From Ruegeria conchae (GTDB taxonomy: Bacteria > Pseudomonadota > Alphaproteobacteria > Rhodobacterales > Rhodobacteraceae), in assembly GCF_000192475.1 (NCBI RefSeq), contig NZ_AEYW01000022.1, positions 248,001 to 312,000 on the forward strand: a stretch of DNA of 64,000 nt. The letters are read 5' to 3'. The notes under the pieces were generated by a model. It was not told the origin of the DNA, made no database searches, and saw nothing but the letters and a program-made list of their open reading frames with translations. Below are positions 47,339-55,302 of this stretch, piece after piece. The translations under genes were made by a program, and so were the position numbers. The number at the start of each line of letters is the position of its first letter. Within the stretch, counting starts at the first letter, position 1.

Positions 47339-48101
47339 GTTCCAGATGCCCCAATTTTCTTGTTCCATTTGCCCCGTAATCAACGGAGAACCCGAGGATA
47401 TTTTCTGCGTGGGCCGGAAGACTTTCCACGATCCTATCGCTACCGAATGACCCAGGTCAAATGACGGACAGGTAGCAAGTTTTGAAGCCTTGAGCTGTCT
47501 CCACGTCCGCTCATTTCGAGGCGTTCTGAGCGGTAGTGGTTTCATCCTTCGTCTTGACACCGCACAATCTCGAACCAAAGGTGTCCTGCAGACATGACAT
47601 TTTGTGGCGACCGTATTCACGACACACGCTCCTGCATTGCCAGTCATCGCCATGGCGGCCAAGGCGCGTCCTCAACATCCACAATGTCGGCTTTTGAAGA
47701 TGGCCGCCCGGTTTTGCTTGTGCATAACTTGCAAAACAGCTTCCGTTTTGGCGGCGCGGTGATCGGCAGGATTGCTCCGCATCTCGCCATTCTGTCCCGG
47801 CAGCAGCGAAGTTGTGATTTGGTACAAGCCAAACCGACGCACTTGAACGACTGCTTCGGTGAAATGTGCCGCGTCGCAACAACATACTGGCTGCACGCGC
47901 GAGAAAATGCTGCGTCAGCGAAGCAGCAAAAATCGAATGGCGGCAAAGTCCGCAAAGCAGACTTTGAGCGAGTTTCCCCAAATGACCGATATGCGGACCA
48001 AGCCGCCCTCAGATGGTATCGCTTGCATGTCTGCGTTACATTGGAGCGGTCGTCGCCTAGAACAGCTTGCAATTCTATCGCGACGGAAACCCGAATAGTG
48101 G
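47339..48101. other. Gene-free region with a dispersed repeat copy
   Basis: About 760 bp. The 100-160-codon frames on both strands have no ribosome binding site or motif and overlap the dispersed repeat, whose copy at 47947-48000 runs from AGTCCGCAAAGCAGACTTTG to GACCGATATGCGGACC. The left end must contain the lacI-type promoter. Confidence 0.5.
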
Positions 48102-49007
48102 ATGTCCATGTCCGACACAATCCTAGCTGCTGAACCAACTATCCGCATTATTGCCTTCCTATCCGTCCTGGCGGCGATGGCACTTTGGGAAGTGGCCGCA
48201 CCCCGGCGAAGACGGGATATTCCGCGCGTTATCCGATGGACAAACAACCTTGCGCTCGTGGTGCTCGACACCGCCATCCTGCGGCTGACCTTTCCAATCC
48301 TCGCAGTTGGTCTCGCAGCCATGGCCGAGGATCGCGGATGGGGGCTCTTCAATAACATCGAGGCGCCGGTTTGGGTTGCCATCGTGGTCTCCATGCTGCT
48401 TCTAGATCTCGCAATTTATCTTCAGCATGTGATGTTCCACGCCGTACCGGGGCTTTGGCGTCTGCACCGGATGCATCACGCCGACCTTGATTTTGACGCG
48501 ACTACTGGCTTGCGTTTCCATCCGGTAGAAATCCTCATCTCGATGGGGATCAAGCTAGCGGTCGTAGCAACCTTGGGGCCGCCCGCTGTCGCCGTGCTCC
48601 TTTTCGAGGTGACCCTGAACGCTACCGCGCTCTTCAATCACGCAAACATTGAATTGCCGCGTCCGGTGGATCGAATTCTCAGATGGATCGTCGTCACTCC
48701 AGACATGCACCGAGTCCACCATTCAGTCGATCCAAGCGAGACCAACTCGAACTTTGGCTTTAATCTACCGTGGTGGGACCGACTTCTAGGCACTTACGTT
48801 GCGCAACCCAAGAAGGGGCACAAAAGCATGGAAATCGGCATCAAGCAGTTTCGCACACGCCGAGACCTCTGGCTCGACCGAATGCTGATTCAGCCGCTGC
48901 GCGGCCCGGCGAGCGGAGGTGCCCTCGACGCCGCGAGCCAACAGATGCGATCTTCATCTGTCTCGTCCGGGCAAACCAAGCTTGGCAATGACCAAATAGA
49001 CCAATAG
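48102..49007 (+). CDS. Sterol desaturase/fatty-acid hydroxylase superfamily membrane protein
   Basis: 301 aa, about four membrane helices. Di-iron histidine boxes HVMFH (HX3H, about residue 109), HRMHH (HX2HH, about 122) and HRVHH (about 205) are all present, plus FNHANIELP. The family hydroxylates or desaturates lipids such as sterols, carotenoids, ornithine lipids or fatty acids; the substrate here is unknown. Two ATG codons (48102, 48108) are possible; GGA spacing slightly favours the second. Stands alone. Confidence 0.85.
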   Translation: MSMSDTILAAEPTIRIIAFLSVLAAMALWEVAAPRRRRDIPRVIRWTNNLALVVLDTAILRLTFPILAVGLAAMAEDRGWGLFNNIEAPVWVAIVVSMLLLDLAIYLQHVMFHAVPGLWRLHRMHHADLDFDATTGLRFHPVEILISMGIKLAVVATLGPPAVAVLLFEVTLNATALFNHANIELPRPVDRILRWIVVTPDMHRVHHSVDPSETNSNFGFNLPWWDRLLGTYVAQPKKGHKSMEIGIKQFRTRRDLWLDRMLIQPLRGPASGGALDAASQQMRSSSVSSGQTKLGNDQIDQ

Positions 49008-49072
49008 CGCTGAACCAAAGACTGCTTTGCCGCGCTTGAGTGTTATGCGCAAGGCTTTAAGCGTCGGCAGAA

Positions 49073-49124
49073 AAGTCCGCAAAGTGGACATACATCGCGA
49101 TATTGCAAATGACCGCGTGGAGCC
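49073..49124. repeat. Dispersed intergenic repeat copy
   Basis: AAGTCCGCAAAGTGGACATA ... TTGCAAATGACCGCGTGG. Located between the desaturase-like gene and the CDF remnant, i.e. between two gene 3' ends. Confidence 0.6.
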
Positions 49125-49157
49125 CATACCTGTGTAGTTTGCCCTCCGCGGCGAATG

Positions 49158-49415
49158 TCAGCTTGTCCCAGCTGTTCTATGCTCATGCGCTGCTTCCTCG
49201 TGCCGTTCCTCAAGAGCCTGACGAATGATCTGGTACGAAGATGACAAGAAGAGGCTTGCCATGATCGCAGCAACTATTAGGTCAGGCCAACCTGTTGCCG
49301 TGCCCCAGACGCCTAACGCGGCAATCATAACAGCTACGTTGCCGATGGCGTCGTTCCGCGAGCATAACCAGACTGATCGCACGTTGGCGTCTCCATCCTT
49401 GTAGCTAACAAGCAA
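49158..49415 (-). pseudogene. C-terminal fragment of a CDF cation efflux protein
   Basis: About 85 residues: KDGDANVRSVWLCSRNDA, IGNVAVMIAALGVWGTATGW, PDLIVAAIMASLFLSSSYQI, RQALEERHEEA. The order (metal-site Asp/Asn in SRNDAIGN, then WPDLIVA) matches helices IV-VI of cation diffusion facilitators such as CzcD/ZitB. The N-terminal half is absent and the frame breaks at about 49415, so it is a remnant. Confidence 0.75.
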
Positions 49416-49430
49416 GAATATGGCTCAAGT

Positions 49431-49616
49431 TCACTCGAGCGCTCGGCAATGGACCTCGCGATCAACGTCGTGGTGAGGTCCATAGCAACCTTCTAAGCCG
49501 TGGCCATGCCAATTGCCTTGATGGTGCCTGCCCATGCACCCTGACAATGCAATCACTATGACCAAGAATGCCGCTCTGCGCGGGTGCTTGATCCAACAGT
49601 TCTGTTCCATGTGCAA
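49431..49616 (-). CDS. Possible small His-rich lipoprotein
   Basis: 61 aa: basic start (KHPRR), hydrophobic AAFLVIVIALSGC that ends in a lipobox-like LSGC, then a His-rich tail (MGRHHQGNWHGHG, GPHHDV). This would be a small metal-binding lipoprotein next to a broken metal-efflux gene, which fits, but there is no clear ribosome binding site and the frame may be chance. Confidence 0.3.
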   Translation of the reverse strand: MHMEQNCWIKHPRRAAFLVIVIALSGCMGRHHQGNWHGHGLEGCYGPHHDVDREVHCRALE

Positions 49617-49695
49617 ACCAACCTAGTAACAATCCGGCTACCTTTGCTTTGACGCAGGTCAACACCCCATTGCGGCAGCTTCCAAATAGCGGCAG

Positions 49696-50931
49696 TTAGT
49701 CTATCGTGAACAGCTCCTGTTTTTCAGCAACACCGCGCAATCTGTATTGCCCCAGGGAAACAAGACTTGGAATGGAGCCCACCAAGTCGCCCGCCACCTT
49801 GTCGGAAACAACAATGTTCTGATCAAGCGCACTGCACATGCCTAAAATGCGCGAAGTTGTGTTTACCGCTGGGCCGACCACTGTGAAATCTAAGCGAGAT
49901 CTACCGCCGATGTTGCCGTAAAGAACATCGCCTGCGTGCAACGAAAGAGTGAAGCCGGTCGTTGGCAAACCATCCGCTTGCCGTCGTTGGTTGAGTTCCT
50001 CAAAAGTATCTCGCAACTCCGCTGCCGCGTAAATTGCGACGCGGCGAGCGTCCGGAACTTGATTGATATCGAAGATGGCAAGCATTCCATCTCCCATGAA
50101 TTTCAGAACGTTACCGCCATTGCGTTCGACTACGTCAACAGCTTCCGCGAAGTAGTCGTTTAGCAATTCTATGATTGAGTCCCCCGGAAGCGCCTCTGAC
50201 AATTTGGTAAATCCTTGCAGGTCAAAATACCAAATCACCGCTGAAATAGTTTCCGATGAACCTCGGGTGATGTCCCCGGAAAGAACGCGCCTACTGGCGT
50301 CTTTGCCCAGATATGCGGCTGTAATGTCTTCAGCCATCAATCGGTTCGCCCCACATTTCAGCGTCAGGCAAAGTGGAGATATCAGTTGACGCAAACCATC
50401 AAGTTGCTCGCTCGTGAAGCCCCCGTTCGCGTCGGTTGTCAATGAGATTATAGCACCTTCATAGGCCTGCATTGGATCGACTGGCGTAGTATTGTCCTGA
50501 ATAAGGAAAAACCGTTTAACAGCGAAGTAGTCAGTTGCACCGCGCTCGCGAAGTTCGTCGAAGATCGGAAAGTTGAGCGCGGGTTCTTCGACTGTCAGAT
50601 CTTGTCTGATCTCTTCAACGTTGTTTGCCAAAAGATAATAAATTGGGCTTAGAACGTATTCCTCAGGCGCATCCGTTCTTCGGACAAAGTTCTCTCGCTC
50701 ATGACCGCCATCCCTGTGCCAGCGAAAAGCGACAGTCCCAATCTCGGGATGATGAGCGCGAACAGTGATGTTTGCTCTTTGAAGCGGAATTCCTGCCGAA
50801 ACAAGACGGTTGCAGAATGCTTCAAGCCAGAGCTCCACAGGCGCATTCTCTAAGCCCTGTTGAACCAGCCAATCTGCTATGTCCTGGATGGCGGCAGTCA
50901 GTTCCCAGTTTTGGACTAAAGGAGCTGCCAT
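49696..50931 (-). CDS. Class III adenylate/guanylate cyclase with N-terminal sensor region
   Basis: 411 aa. The C-terminal cyclase domain (about residues 220-405) has the first metal Asp in VIWYFDLQGFTKLSEAL, the second in GNVLKFMGDGMLAIFD, and the transition-state Asn/Arg in FTVVGPAVNTTSRI. The N-terminal 200 residues (LWLEAFCNRLVSAGIPLQRA, then TVAFRWHRDG) are a sensor region of a kind often fused to such cyclases; it has no transmembrane helix, so the enzyme is cytoplasmic. Likely makes cAMP. The 264 bp beyond its start show no gene. Confidence 0.88.
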   Translation of the reverse strand: MAAPLVQNWELTAAIQDIADWLVQQGLENAPVELWLEAFCNRLVSAGIPLQRANITVRAHHPEIGTVAFRWHRDGGHERENFVRRTDAPEEYVLSPIYYLLANNVEEIRQDLTVEEPALNFPIFDELRERGATDYFAVKRFFLIQDNTTPVDPMQAYEGAIISLTTDANGGFTSEQLDGLRQLISPLCLTLKCGANRLMAEDITAAYLGKDASRRVLSGDITRGSSETISAVIWYFDLQGFTKLSEALPGDSIIELLNDYFAEAVDVVERNGGNVLKFMGDGMLAIFDINQVPDARRVAIYAAAELRDTFEELNQRRQADGLPTTGFTLSLHAGDVLYGNIGGRSRLDFTVVGPAVNTTSRILGMCSALDQNIVVSDKVAGDLVGSIPSLVSLGQYRLRGVAEKQELFTID

Positions 50932-51195
50932 GATGTCCTCTTAATGAGCTATCTGAACAGTTGGCTCTTAGTCTAATTCACTTCAAGGACACATCAAATT
51001 CAATTCTCCCACTGCGCTTGCAGCCCTAAGGTATATGCTGATCTTGTGGCGTATTGCACGCGCGACACTTGGGCAATGGTCGCAATTCATCAGGAATTGC
51101 TGGCGATGTGAGCTGTGGCGCATACCGCAAGACTTTTGCGACTGAGCTCTGCGGGGTATCTGTGTGATCTGTCGGCGTTGAGGCAACCGAAATAC

Positions 51196-52173
51196 TCAAT
51201 CTTGCCACTCCAACCGATACAAGACGTGGTGACCGCGTAGACCTTTCAGAAGTCTGGGTTCTATTTCAGAAAATGAGAAATCGGTTCGTCCTCCGACCAT
51301 GGCGCGAGTCGCATCTGAAACGAGTATCTCGCCTGCCGCACCAACCGTGGTTATGCGTGAAGCTTTGTTGACCACAGTGCCAAAAAAATCTCCACGAGAT
51401 TGCACGACATCGCCAGTGTGAATTCCAATCCGGACACCGAAAGACGGCTCCTCGGAAGCCGATGCAATGGCCTTCTGAATCTTGACAGCGGCCGTTAGCG
51501 CTTCCTTCGCGGACGGAAAGACGGACAACGTTCCGTCTCCAAGGGATTTCACGAACTGGCCATGATACTTTTCAATGATCGCCGCCAAGACTTGGAAGTG
51601 GTTTTCGATCAGCACCGACCAACGCTGATCGCCCAACGCCTCCGCCAACGTTGTACTGCCTTCTACATCAGTGAAAAGTACTGAAGCCAAACCTTCGGTT
51701 TGGATCAGCTCGGGTCCATCTTCGCGCGCAGCATCAACAAGTTTTTGGATGGCCAGTTGCTCTTTACCCACGAGTTCAATATTTGGAGTTGGCACTGAAG
51801 CGTGGCGATTGATGATCTTCCAGGCTGCTCCCTCCAGGACAAAAATCAGAACGGTGCGGTAAAAGACGGCTTCATCAAAGCCGACAAACTGAATCTTGTG
51901 GACGAAGGATGACCATCCCGTCTCTCCGTTTTCGAAGGCCTCAGCTTCAACTTCTTCGAAAACGACGGGAGCGGGGATCTCCGCGAAAAAGCCGCTAACC
52001 CCATCGCGAACTGCTTGCCCGCTCCAAAACTCTCCTTCGCCTGTCCCAACAAACCGTAGTTCATCTGCCTTCGACAGAAAATCCTGCAACTCGTCAGTAT
52101 TCTTTTTGGTTCTGAGTATTTCATACCAACGCCTCGAAACTGCCAGCAGTTCAGGTGAGGAACGTATCATCAC
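51196..52173 (-). CDS. Class III nucleotide cyclase with N-terminal NTF2/SnoaL-like domain
   Basis: 325 aa. Residues about 1-135 look like an NTF2/SnoaL fold (AVSRRWYEILRTKKNTDELQ, GEGEFWSGQAVRDGV, WKIINRHASVPTP). The cyclase domain (about 160-320) carries VLFTDVEGSTTLAEALGD, FVKSLGDGTLSVFPS and FFGTVVNKASRI, so metal ligands and the Asn/Arg pair are intact. The fold in front may sense a small ligand. A second Met at 52170 is an alternative start. Confidence 0.85.
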   Translation of the reverse strand: MMIRSSPELLAVSRRWYEILRTKKNTDELQDFLSKADELRFVGTGEGEFWSGQAVRDGVSGFFAEIPAPVVFEEVEAEAFENGETGWSSFVHKIQFVGFDEAVFYRTVLIFVLEGAAWKIINRHASVPTPNIELVGKEQLAIQKLVDAAREDGPELIQTEGLASVLFTDVEGSTTLAEALGDQRWSVLIENHFQVLAAIIEKYHGQFVKSLGDGTLSVFPSAKEALTAAVKIQKAIASASEEPSFGVRIGIHTGDVVQSRGDFFGTVVNKASRITTVGAAGEILVSDATRAMVGGRTDFSFSEIEPRLLKGLRGHHVLYRLEWQD

Positions 52174-52634
52174 AAATGACTCGAGACGCTAAATGGAATG
52201 AGACTTACAAGGTCTTGCAACCGGGATCTCCATTTTCGAAAGATGCAGGTCAATGCTGCCGCTGAGGTTTGGTCAGATCAAGACTTTTGTATTTCTCCAA
52301 AACGGAGCGCATAAGACGCAGATCAAAAGACGCACGTCGGTTCAGAGCGAACTATCGACGGAGTTTCTGAGTTCGAGTCCGGATCACAGGGTATCGAATC
52401 GTTTCGCTGTCGGAGAGCTACTCGGCGCTGCACTGACCCGCAAAAAAGGATGCTTCAGTCTTTTTGGCACACGTTAAGCTAGAAGGTTCCCAGAACTACG
52501 CGGTGAATTTCGAAGTGCAGCACACTCCGTCTTGACATAGCGATACGATCTGGTTCAGCTTCTGCTCATGACGTACACACGCATCCACTGCCAACGAATA
52601 TCGGCCTGAGGTCGATAACCCACGCGAAATCCGT
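52174..52634. other. Gene-free region before the tRNA-like element
   Basis: About 460 bp. One 74-codon frame (52253-52477) has no supporting features. The promoter of the small-gene cluster should lie here; no clear box was identified. Confidence 0.4.
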
Positions 52635-52728
52635 GGGAGGCAGCATTGGTATGCGGGCGAGGCTTATATCCTTGTAATTGCTCCAGATTAGAGTGCACGA
52701 GTCGGTTCGATTCCGACGCCTCCTACCA
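52635..52728 (+). ncRNA. tRNA-like element, 94 nt, atypical
   Basis: Acceptor stem GGGAGGC/GCCTCCT, discriminator A, encoded CCA, and a good T-arm (GTCGG-TTCGATT-CCGAC). The middle is unusual. Model 1: short D-arm GCAT-TGGT-ATGC, anticodon arm CGAGG-CTTATAT-CCTTG (anticodon UAU, U33 and A37 present) and a 26-nt variable region with a hairpin, as in a class II tRNA. Model 2: anticodon arm TGCTC-CAGATTA-GAGTG (anticodon GAU but A at position 33), normal 5-nt variable loop, and an enlarged D region. It lies 19 bp before the first gene of the small-gene cluster. Its 3' strand CCTCCT is complementary to that gene's AGGAGG. Confidence 0.5.
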
Positions 52729-52747
52729 TCCTCAGGAGGTGTCCGAC

Positions 52748-53253
52748 ATGGCGGACGAAGTTACGAACGCAATTGATTTCAACGACATCAAGCAATCGGT
52801 CGAGGAGAGCCTCGGACGCGCACCCGAAGGCTGGTCCTACTTGGTCACGACGCTCTTCACAGAGATCAAAGAACACTGTGATCAGAAGGATGCCACCTAC
52901 CCCTTCATCCTCCAGATCAAGGAGAAGCTGGGAGAGCTCCGCATCTACCACAGGTGTGATGATCGACACATCCAGTCGATGATCACCGCCACGATTGCAC
53001 GAGCAAATCGTACCTTTGAGCGATGCTCAAACGCTGCTGAGACCCAGCTGTTGGACGGCTGGTACACGACCCTGTGTTGTTGGTGCGCGAATGATGTCGC
53101 GAGCAAGCGCCACCCTGAAAGGAAGAGGCTTTGGGGCGGTCAAAAAAAACGTGTTCGAGATCGAATGGCCTGCGGTGTTGCGAATATTACCGCCAGATTG
53201 ACCGAACGGATGACCGTAATCTGTGCACCGCGTGCGTGAAGAAGGACTGGTGA
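52748..53253 (+). CDS. Zinc-finger-like protein A, needs a -1 frameshift at an A8 run
   Basis: ATG at 52748 with an ideal AGGAGGT seven bases upstream. Zero frame: 163 aa ending at 53239, with ILQIKEKLGELRIYH, ERCSNAAETQLLDGW and TTLCCWCANDV, shared with protein B (53487). After the A8 run at 53142-53149 the zero frame is featureless. The -1 frame instead gives NGLRCCEYYRQIDRTDDRN and LCTACVKKDW, which resembles the Cys-rich end of protein B, and stops at 53251-53253 in a TGATG overlap with the next gene. The heptamer A_AAA_AAA is a classic slippery site; the frameshifted product would be 168 aa. A homopolymer indel is the alternative. Function unknown. Confidence 0.6.
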
Positions 53254-53432
53254 TGACCGCCGAACAACAAGTGATCTTCAATAAGATTATGGAAGCCTAC
53301 GATGATGAGGACTACGCCCGGAAGCTCATGGAAACGGGCTCGCTGGCCACAGGTCATGTCCCTCCGATTGCCCTTTGCCTGATCCCGGGAGGGGTCTTCC
53401 ATCTCAACCAGCCCAAGTTCTGGAGAATGTGA
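53253..53432 (+). CDS. Small hypothetical protein
   Basis: 59 aa from the ATG at 53253, which overlaps the -1-frame stop of protein A (TGATG). Acidic N-terminal helix (QQVIFNKIMEAYDDEDYARK) and a more hydrophobic end (PPIALCLIPGGVFHL). GGACTGG lies upstream. No family recognised. The tight coupling suggests a partner of protein A. Confidence 0.55.
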   Translation: MTAEQQVIFNKIMEAYDDEDYARKLMETGSLATGHVPPIALCLIPGGVFHLNQPKFWRM

Positions 53433-53486
53433 CTGATGGATGATGTCGAAAAGAGCTAGAAGGAATTCCGGGAAAAGGTTCGAGGT

Positions 53487-54494
53487 GTGATCGAGGACCA
53501 TGGAGCTCAAGATGATCTCCGCTCATTTGACGCCTGGTACGCCGAAGAGATGCGTTTGGTGATGGCACACAACTACCTAGCTCCGCACGTCTCTGACGTC
53601 ACATGGTCGACCGAGGGTCTGCATGTCGAGTGTGATGACCGCGAAGTGGTCGACCGTATGATGACTGCTATGGCGGAGGTTTCACACGATCTCAAAGAGG
53701 CGCGGGCCCGGAGGTCAGTGATGGGCAGTGTTGTCGACTGGAATGATATTCATGGAAGCGTCTTCAAGCAGCTTGGTGAGTATCGTGCCGGGTGGGCGGA
53801 GCAGCTTACGCTTGCACTTGAGAAAGTGAAGAGGTTGATCGACGAGCAGCCCGACCTGTTTGGTGATGAGCACCCGTCCATCGTTCAGATCAAACAGAAA
53901 TGGGGAGGCTTGCGCGTCTATGAGGGCCCGGGCTGCAACCAGGCTACGAGTGAAGAGATTCAATGGCGTGTCGATCAGATTGAGCAAACCTGTGAAGGTT
54001 GTTCTAATTCTGCCCAACGCCAGAGCATCCTTGGGTTTGTGACGACGCTTTGCAGCTGGTGCTACAATGATGCTCTGCGGCGGCGATTTGAGGGCGCCGA
54101 AGAATCCTGGCCCAACAGCCTGAGGCTGGACATTGTGGAAAACTATCCAGACCTCGTTTCTCCGGATTGCGCATCTCTTGTTCCTGCTGTCGGAAAGGGC
54201 TGGCTCGTCATGATTTCGCAAGCACTCCACAAGCTTTCCTTCAGTCAGGATTTCAGGGCACTGGACCCTGGAACTATTCAGATCTCAGATATTAAGAAAG
54301 GCCAAGATGGCAAGATTTCCATCGGTTTCAGTCGATACCACGATCTCATTCAGGAGTACGCTGACTGGATGGAATTTCGATGCGGTGTGACGTGTGAAGA
54401 GTGTGGCCACGTTGGTGACGTCGTTCGGACAACCGACAGGTCTCAAGCGCTTTGTTCTCACTGTTACTGTACTCGGGAGAAGTCTGATGGGTGA
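53487..54494 (+). CDS. Zinc-finger-like protein B (paralogue of A)
   Basis: 335 aa from a GTG at 53487. An in-frame ATG at 53436 would add 17 codons (MDDVEKS, TAG, KEFREKVRG) but is interrupted by an amber codon at 53457-53459. Middle part (about residues 100-210): IVQIKQKWGGLRVYEGPG, CEGCSNSAQRQSILG, TTLCSWCYNDALRR, a treble-clef-like CxxC...CxxC shared with protein A. C-terminus: CGVTCEECGHVGDVVRTTD and LCSHCYC, a second finger. The KxGxLRxY...CxxC...TLCxxC layout occurs in uncharacterised phage and mobile-element proteins; function unknown. Confidence 0.6.
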   Translation: MIEDHGAQDDLRSFDAWYAEEMRLVMAHNYLAPHVSDVTWSTEGLHVECDDREVVDRMMTAMAEVSHDLKEARARRSVMGSVVDWNDIHGSVFKQLGEYRAGWAEQLTLALEKVKRLIDEQPDLFGDEHPSIVQIKQKWGGLRVYEGPGCNQATSEEIQWRVDQIEQTCEGCSNSAQRQSILGFVTTLCSWCYNDALRRRFEGAEESWPNSLRLDIVENYPDLVSPDCASLVPAVGKGWLVMISQALHKLSFSQDFRALDPGTIQISDIKKGQDGKISIGFSRYHDLIQEYADWMEFRCGVTCEECGHVGDVVRTTDRSQALCSHCYCTREKSDG

Positions 54495-54651
54495 TGACGA
54501 CGACGTTGAGGTGGACGAAGAGACGATGCGTTTGCTGAAGCTATTGGAAGCTGAAATCGCGGCCGGTCGAGCAAAACTAACCAAGCCGATCAGCGCAGAT
54601 GAGATCCGGGCACGCAAGATTGCTGAGCCGAAGGGTAAGGCAGATGAGTAA
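54487..54651 (+). CDS. Small acidic protein
   Basis: 54 aa; starts inside the end of protein B (8-bp overlap). Very acidic start (MGDDDDVEVDEETMRLLKLL) followed by a helix and a basic tail. No family recognised; coiled-coil or partner-binding role possible. Confidence 0.5.
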   Translation: MGDDDDVEVDEETMRLLKLLEAEIAAGRAKLTKPISADEIRARKIAEPKGKADE

Positions 54652-54796
54652 CGAGACTACAGAAGAGGAAAGCCCCATTTTCGTAATCTGCGAGACTTTG
54701 GTGAACGGCAAACTTCGAGAGATTGAAGGAAAGGAGATCACTGTAAAACCAAACAAGATCTTAGTCTTGACGACCAGTGTCGAGGATGTTGAGTGA
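54644..54796 (+). CDS. Small hypothetical protein
   Basis: 50 aa from the ATG at 54644, overlapping the previous gene by 8 bp and ending in a TGATG overlap with the next. Beta-rich look (SPIFVICETLVNGKLREIEG, KILVLTTSVEDVE). No family recognised. Its place in an unbroken chain of overlaps supports it being translated. Confidence 0.5.
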   Translation: MSNETTEEESPIFVICETLVNGKLREIEGKEITVKPNKILVLTTSVEDVE

Positions 54797-55107
54797 TGAC
54801 AGATGATTTTTCAGAAGAAGAGATCTTCGAGCGCCCGTTACAGGATGTTCCTCTGGATGACTTGATCGCAGAGTTGCAAGCTCGTCGCAGAGAGGGTCCG
54901 GAGGTCTGGCTTGCATTGCGCAAAATGATTTTCAAGCAAATCGCCGATTTTGCACAGCGTCCGACCGATGCGCCCAAATGGCGGGATGAATGGGTCAAAG
55001 AGAACAACTGGAATCTAGTGACTGACGACGATGATGTCGAGATCACTGATGGCAGCGGCAACGTGTTCGACGACCTCGGGATCGAAGACCCAAGGAAGAA
55101 GACTTAG
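54796..55107 (+). CDS. Hypothetical protein
   Basis: 103 aa, acidic; start in TGATG overlap with the previous gene. Contains DLIAELQARRREGPEVWLAL and a C-terminal acidic stretch (TDDDDVEITDGSGNVFDD). No family recognised. Confidence 0.55.
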   Translation: MTDDFSEEEIFERPLQDVPLDDLIAELQARRREGPEVWLALRKMIFKQIADFAQRPTDAPKWRDEWVKENNWNLVTDDDDVEITDGSGNVFDDLGIEDPRKKT

Positions 55108-55109
55108 TG

Positions 55110-55298
55110 ATGGGGGACGAGCATTTCAGCTTGATCTTATCCGCTGTGATCATTGTCGCGTTGGCGATCTACGTCAGACACATCGTCTACACCGCTGGAA
55201 AAGATCGCGAAGTCGATCCAGAGCGAGTGCAAAGGATCATGCGAGATCTGGACTACAGCCACCTGGACCGAGTGATGAACCGGCGAAGGAAGGGGTAG
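55110..55298 (+). CDS. Small single-pass membrane protein
   Basis: 62 aa with one hydrophobic helix (FSLILSAVIIVALAIYV, about residues 6-22) and a basic, helical cytoplasmic tail (DLDYSHLDRVMNRRRKG). Starts 2 bp after the previous stop; a GTG at 55107 would overlap that stop. It would anchor the cluster's products to the membrane if they interact. Confidence 0.55.
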   Translation: MGDEHFSLILSAVIIVALAIYVRHIVYTAGKDREVDPERVQRIMRDLDYSHLDRVMNRRRKG

Positions 55299-55302
55299 CG
55301 GG

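Noticed and set aside
47511..48138. 150-180-codon frames on both strands before the desaturase-like gene
   Set aside because: They overlap the dispersed repeat, have odd Cys/Arg-rich composition and no start signals.
52253..52477. 74-codon plus-strand frame in the gap before the tRNA-like element
   Set aside because: No supporting start signal, motif or neighbour overlap.
52635..53459. Idea that the tRNA-like element is an amber suppressor for the TAG at 53457
   Set aside because: Neither folding model has a CUA anticodon, so direct suppression is not supported.
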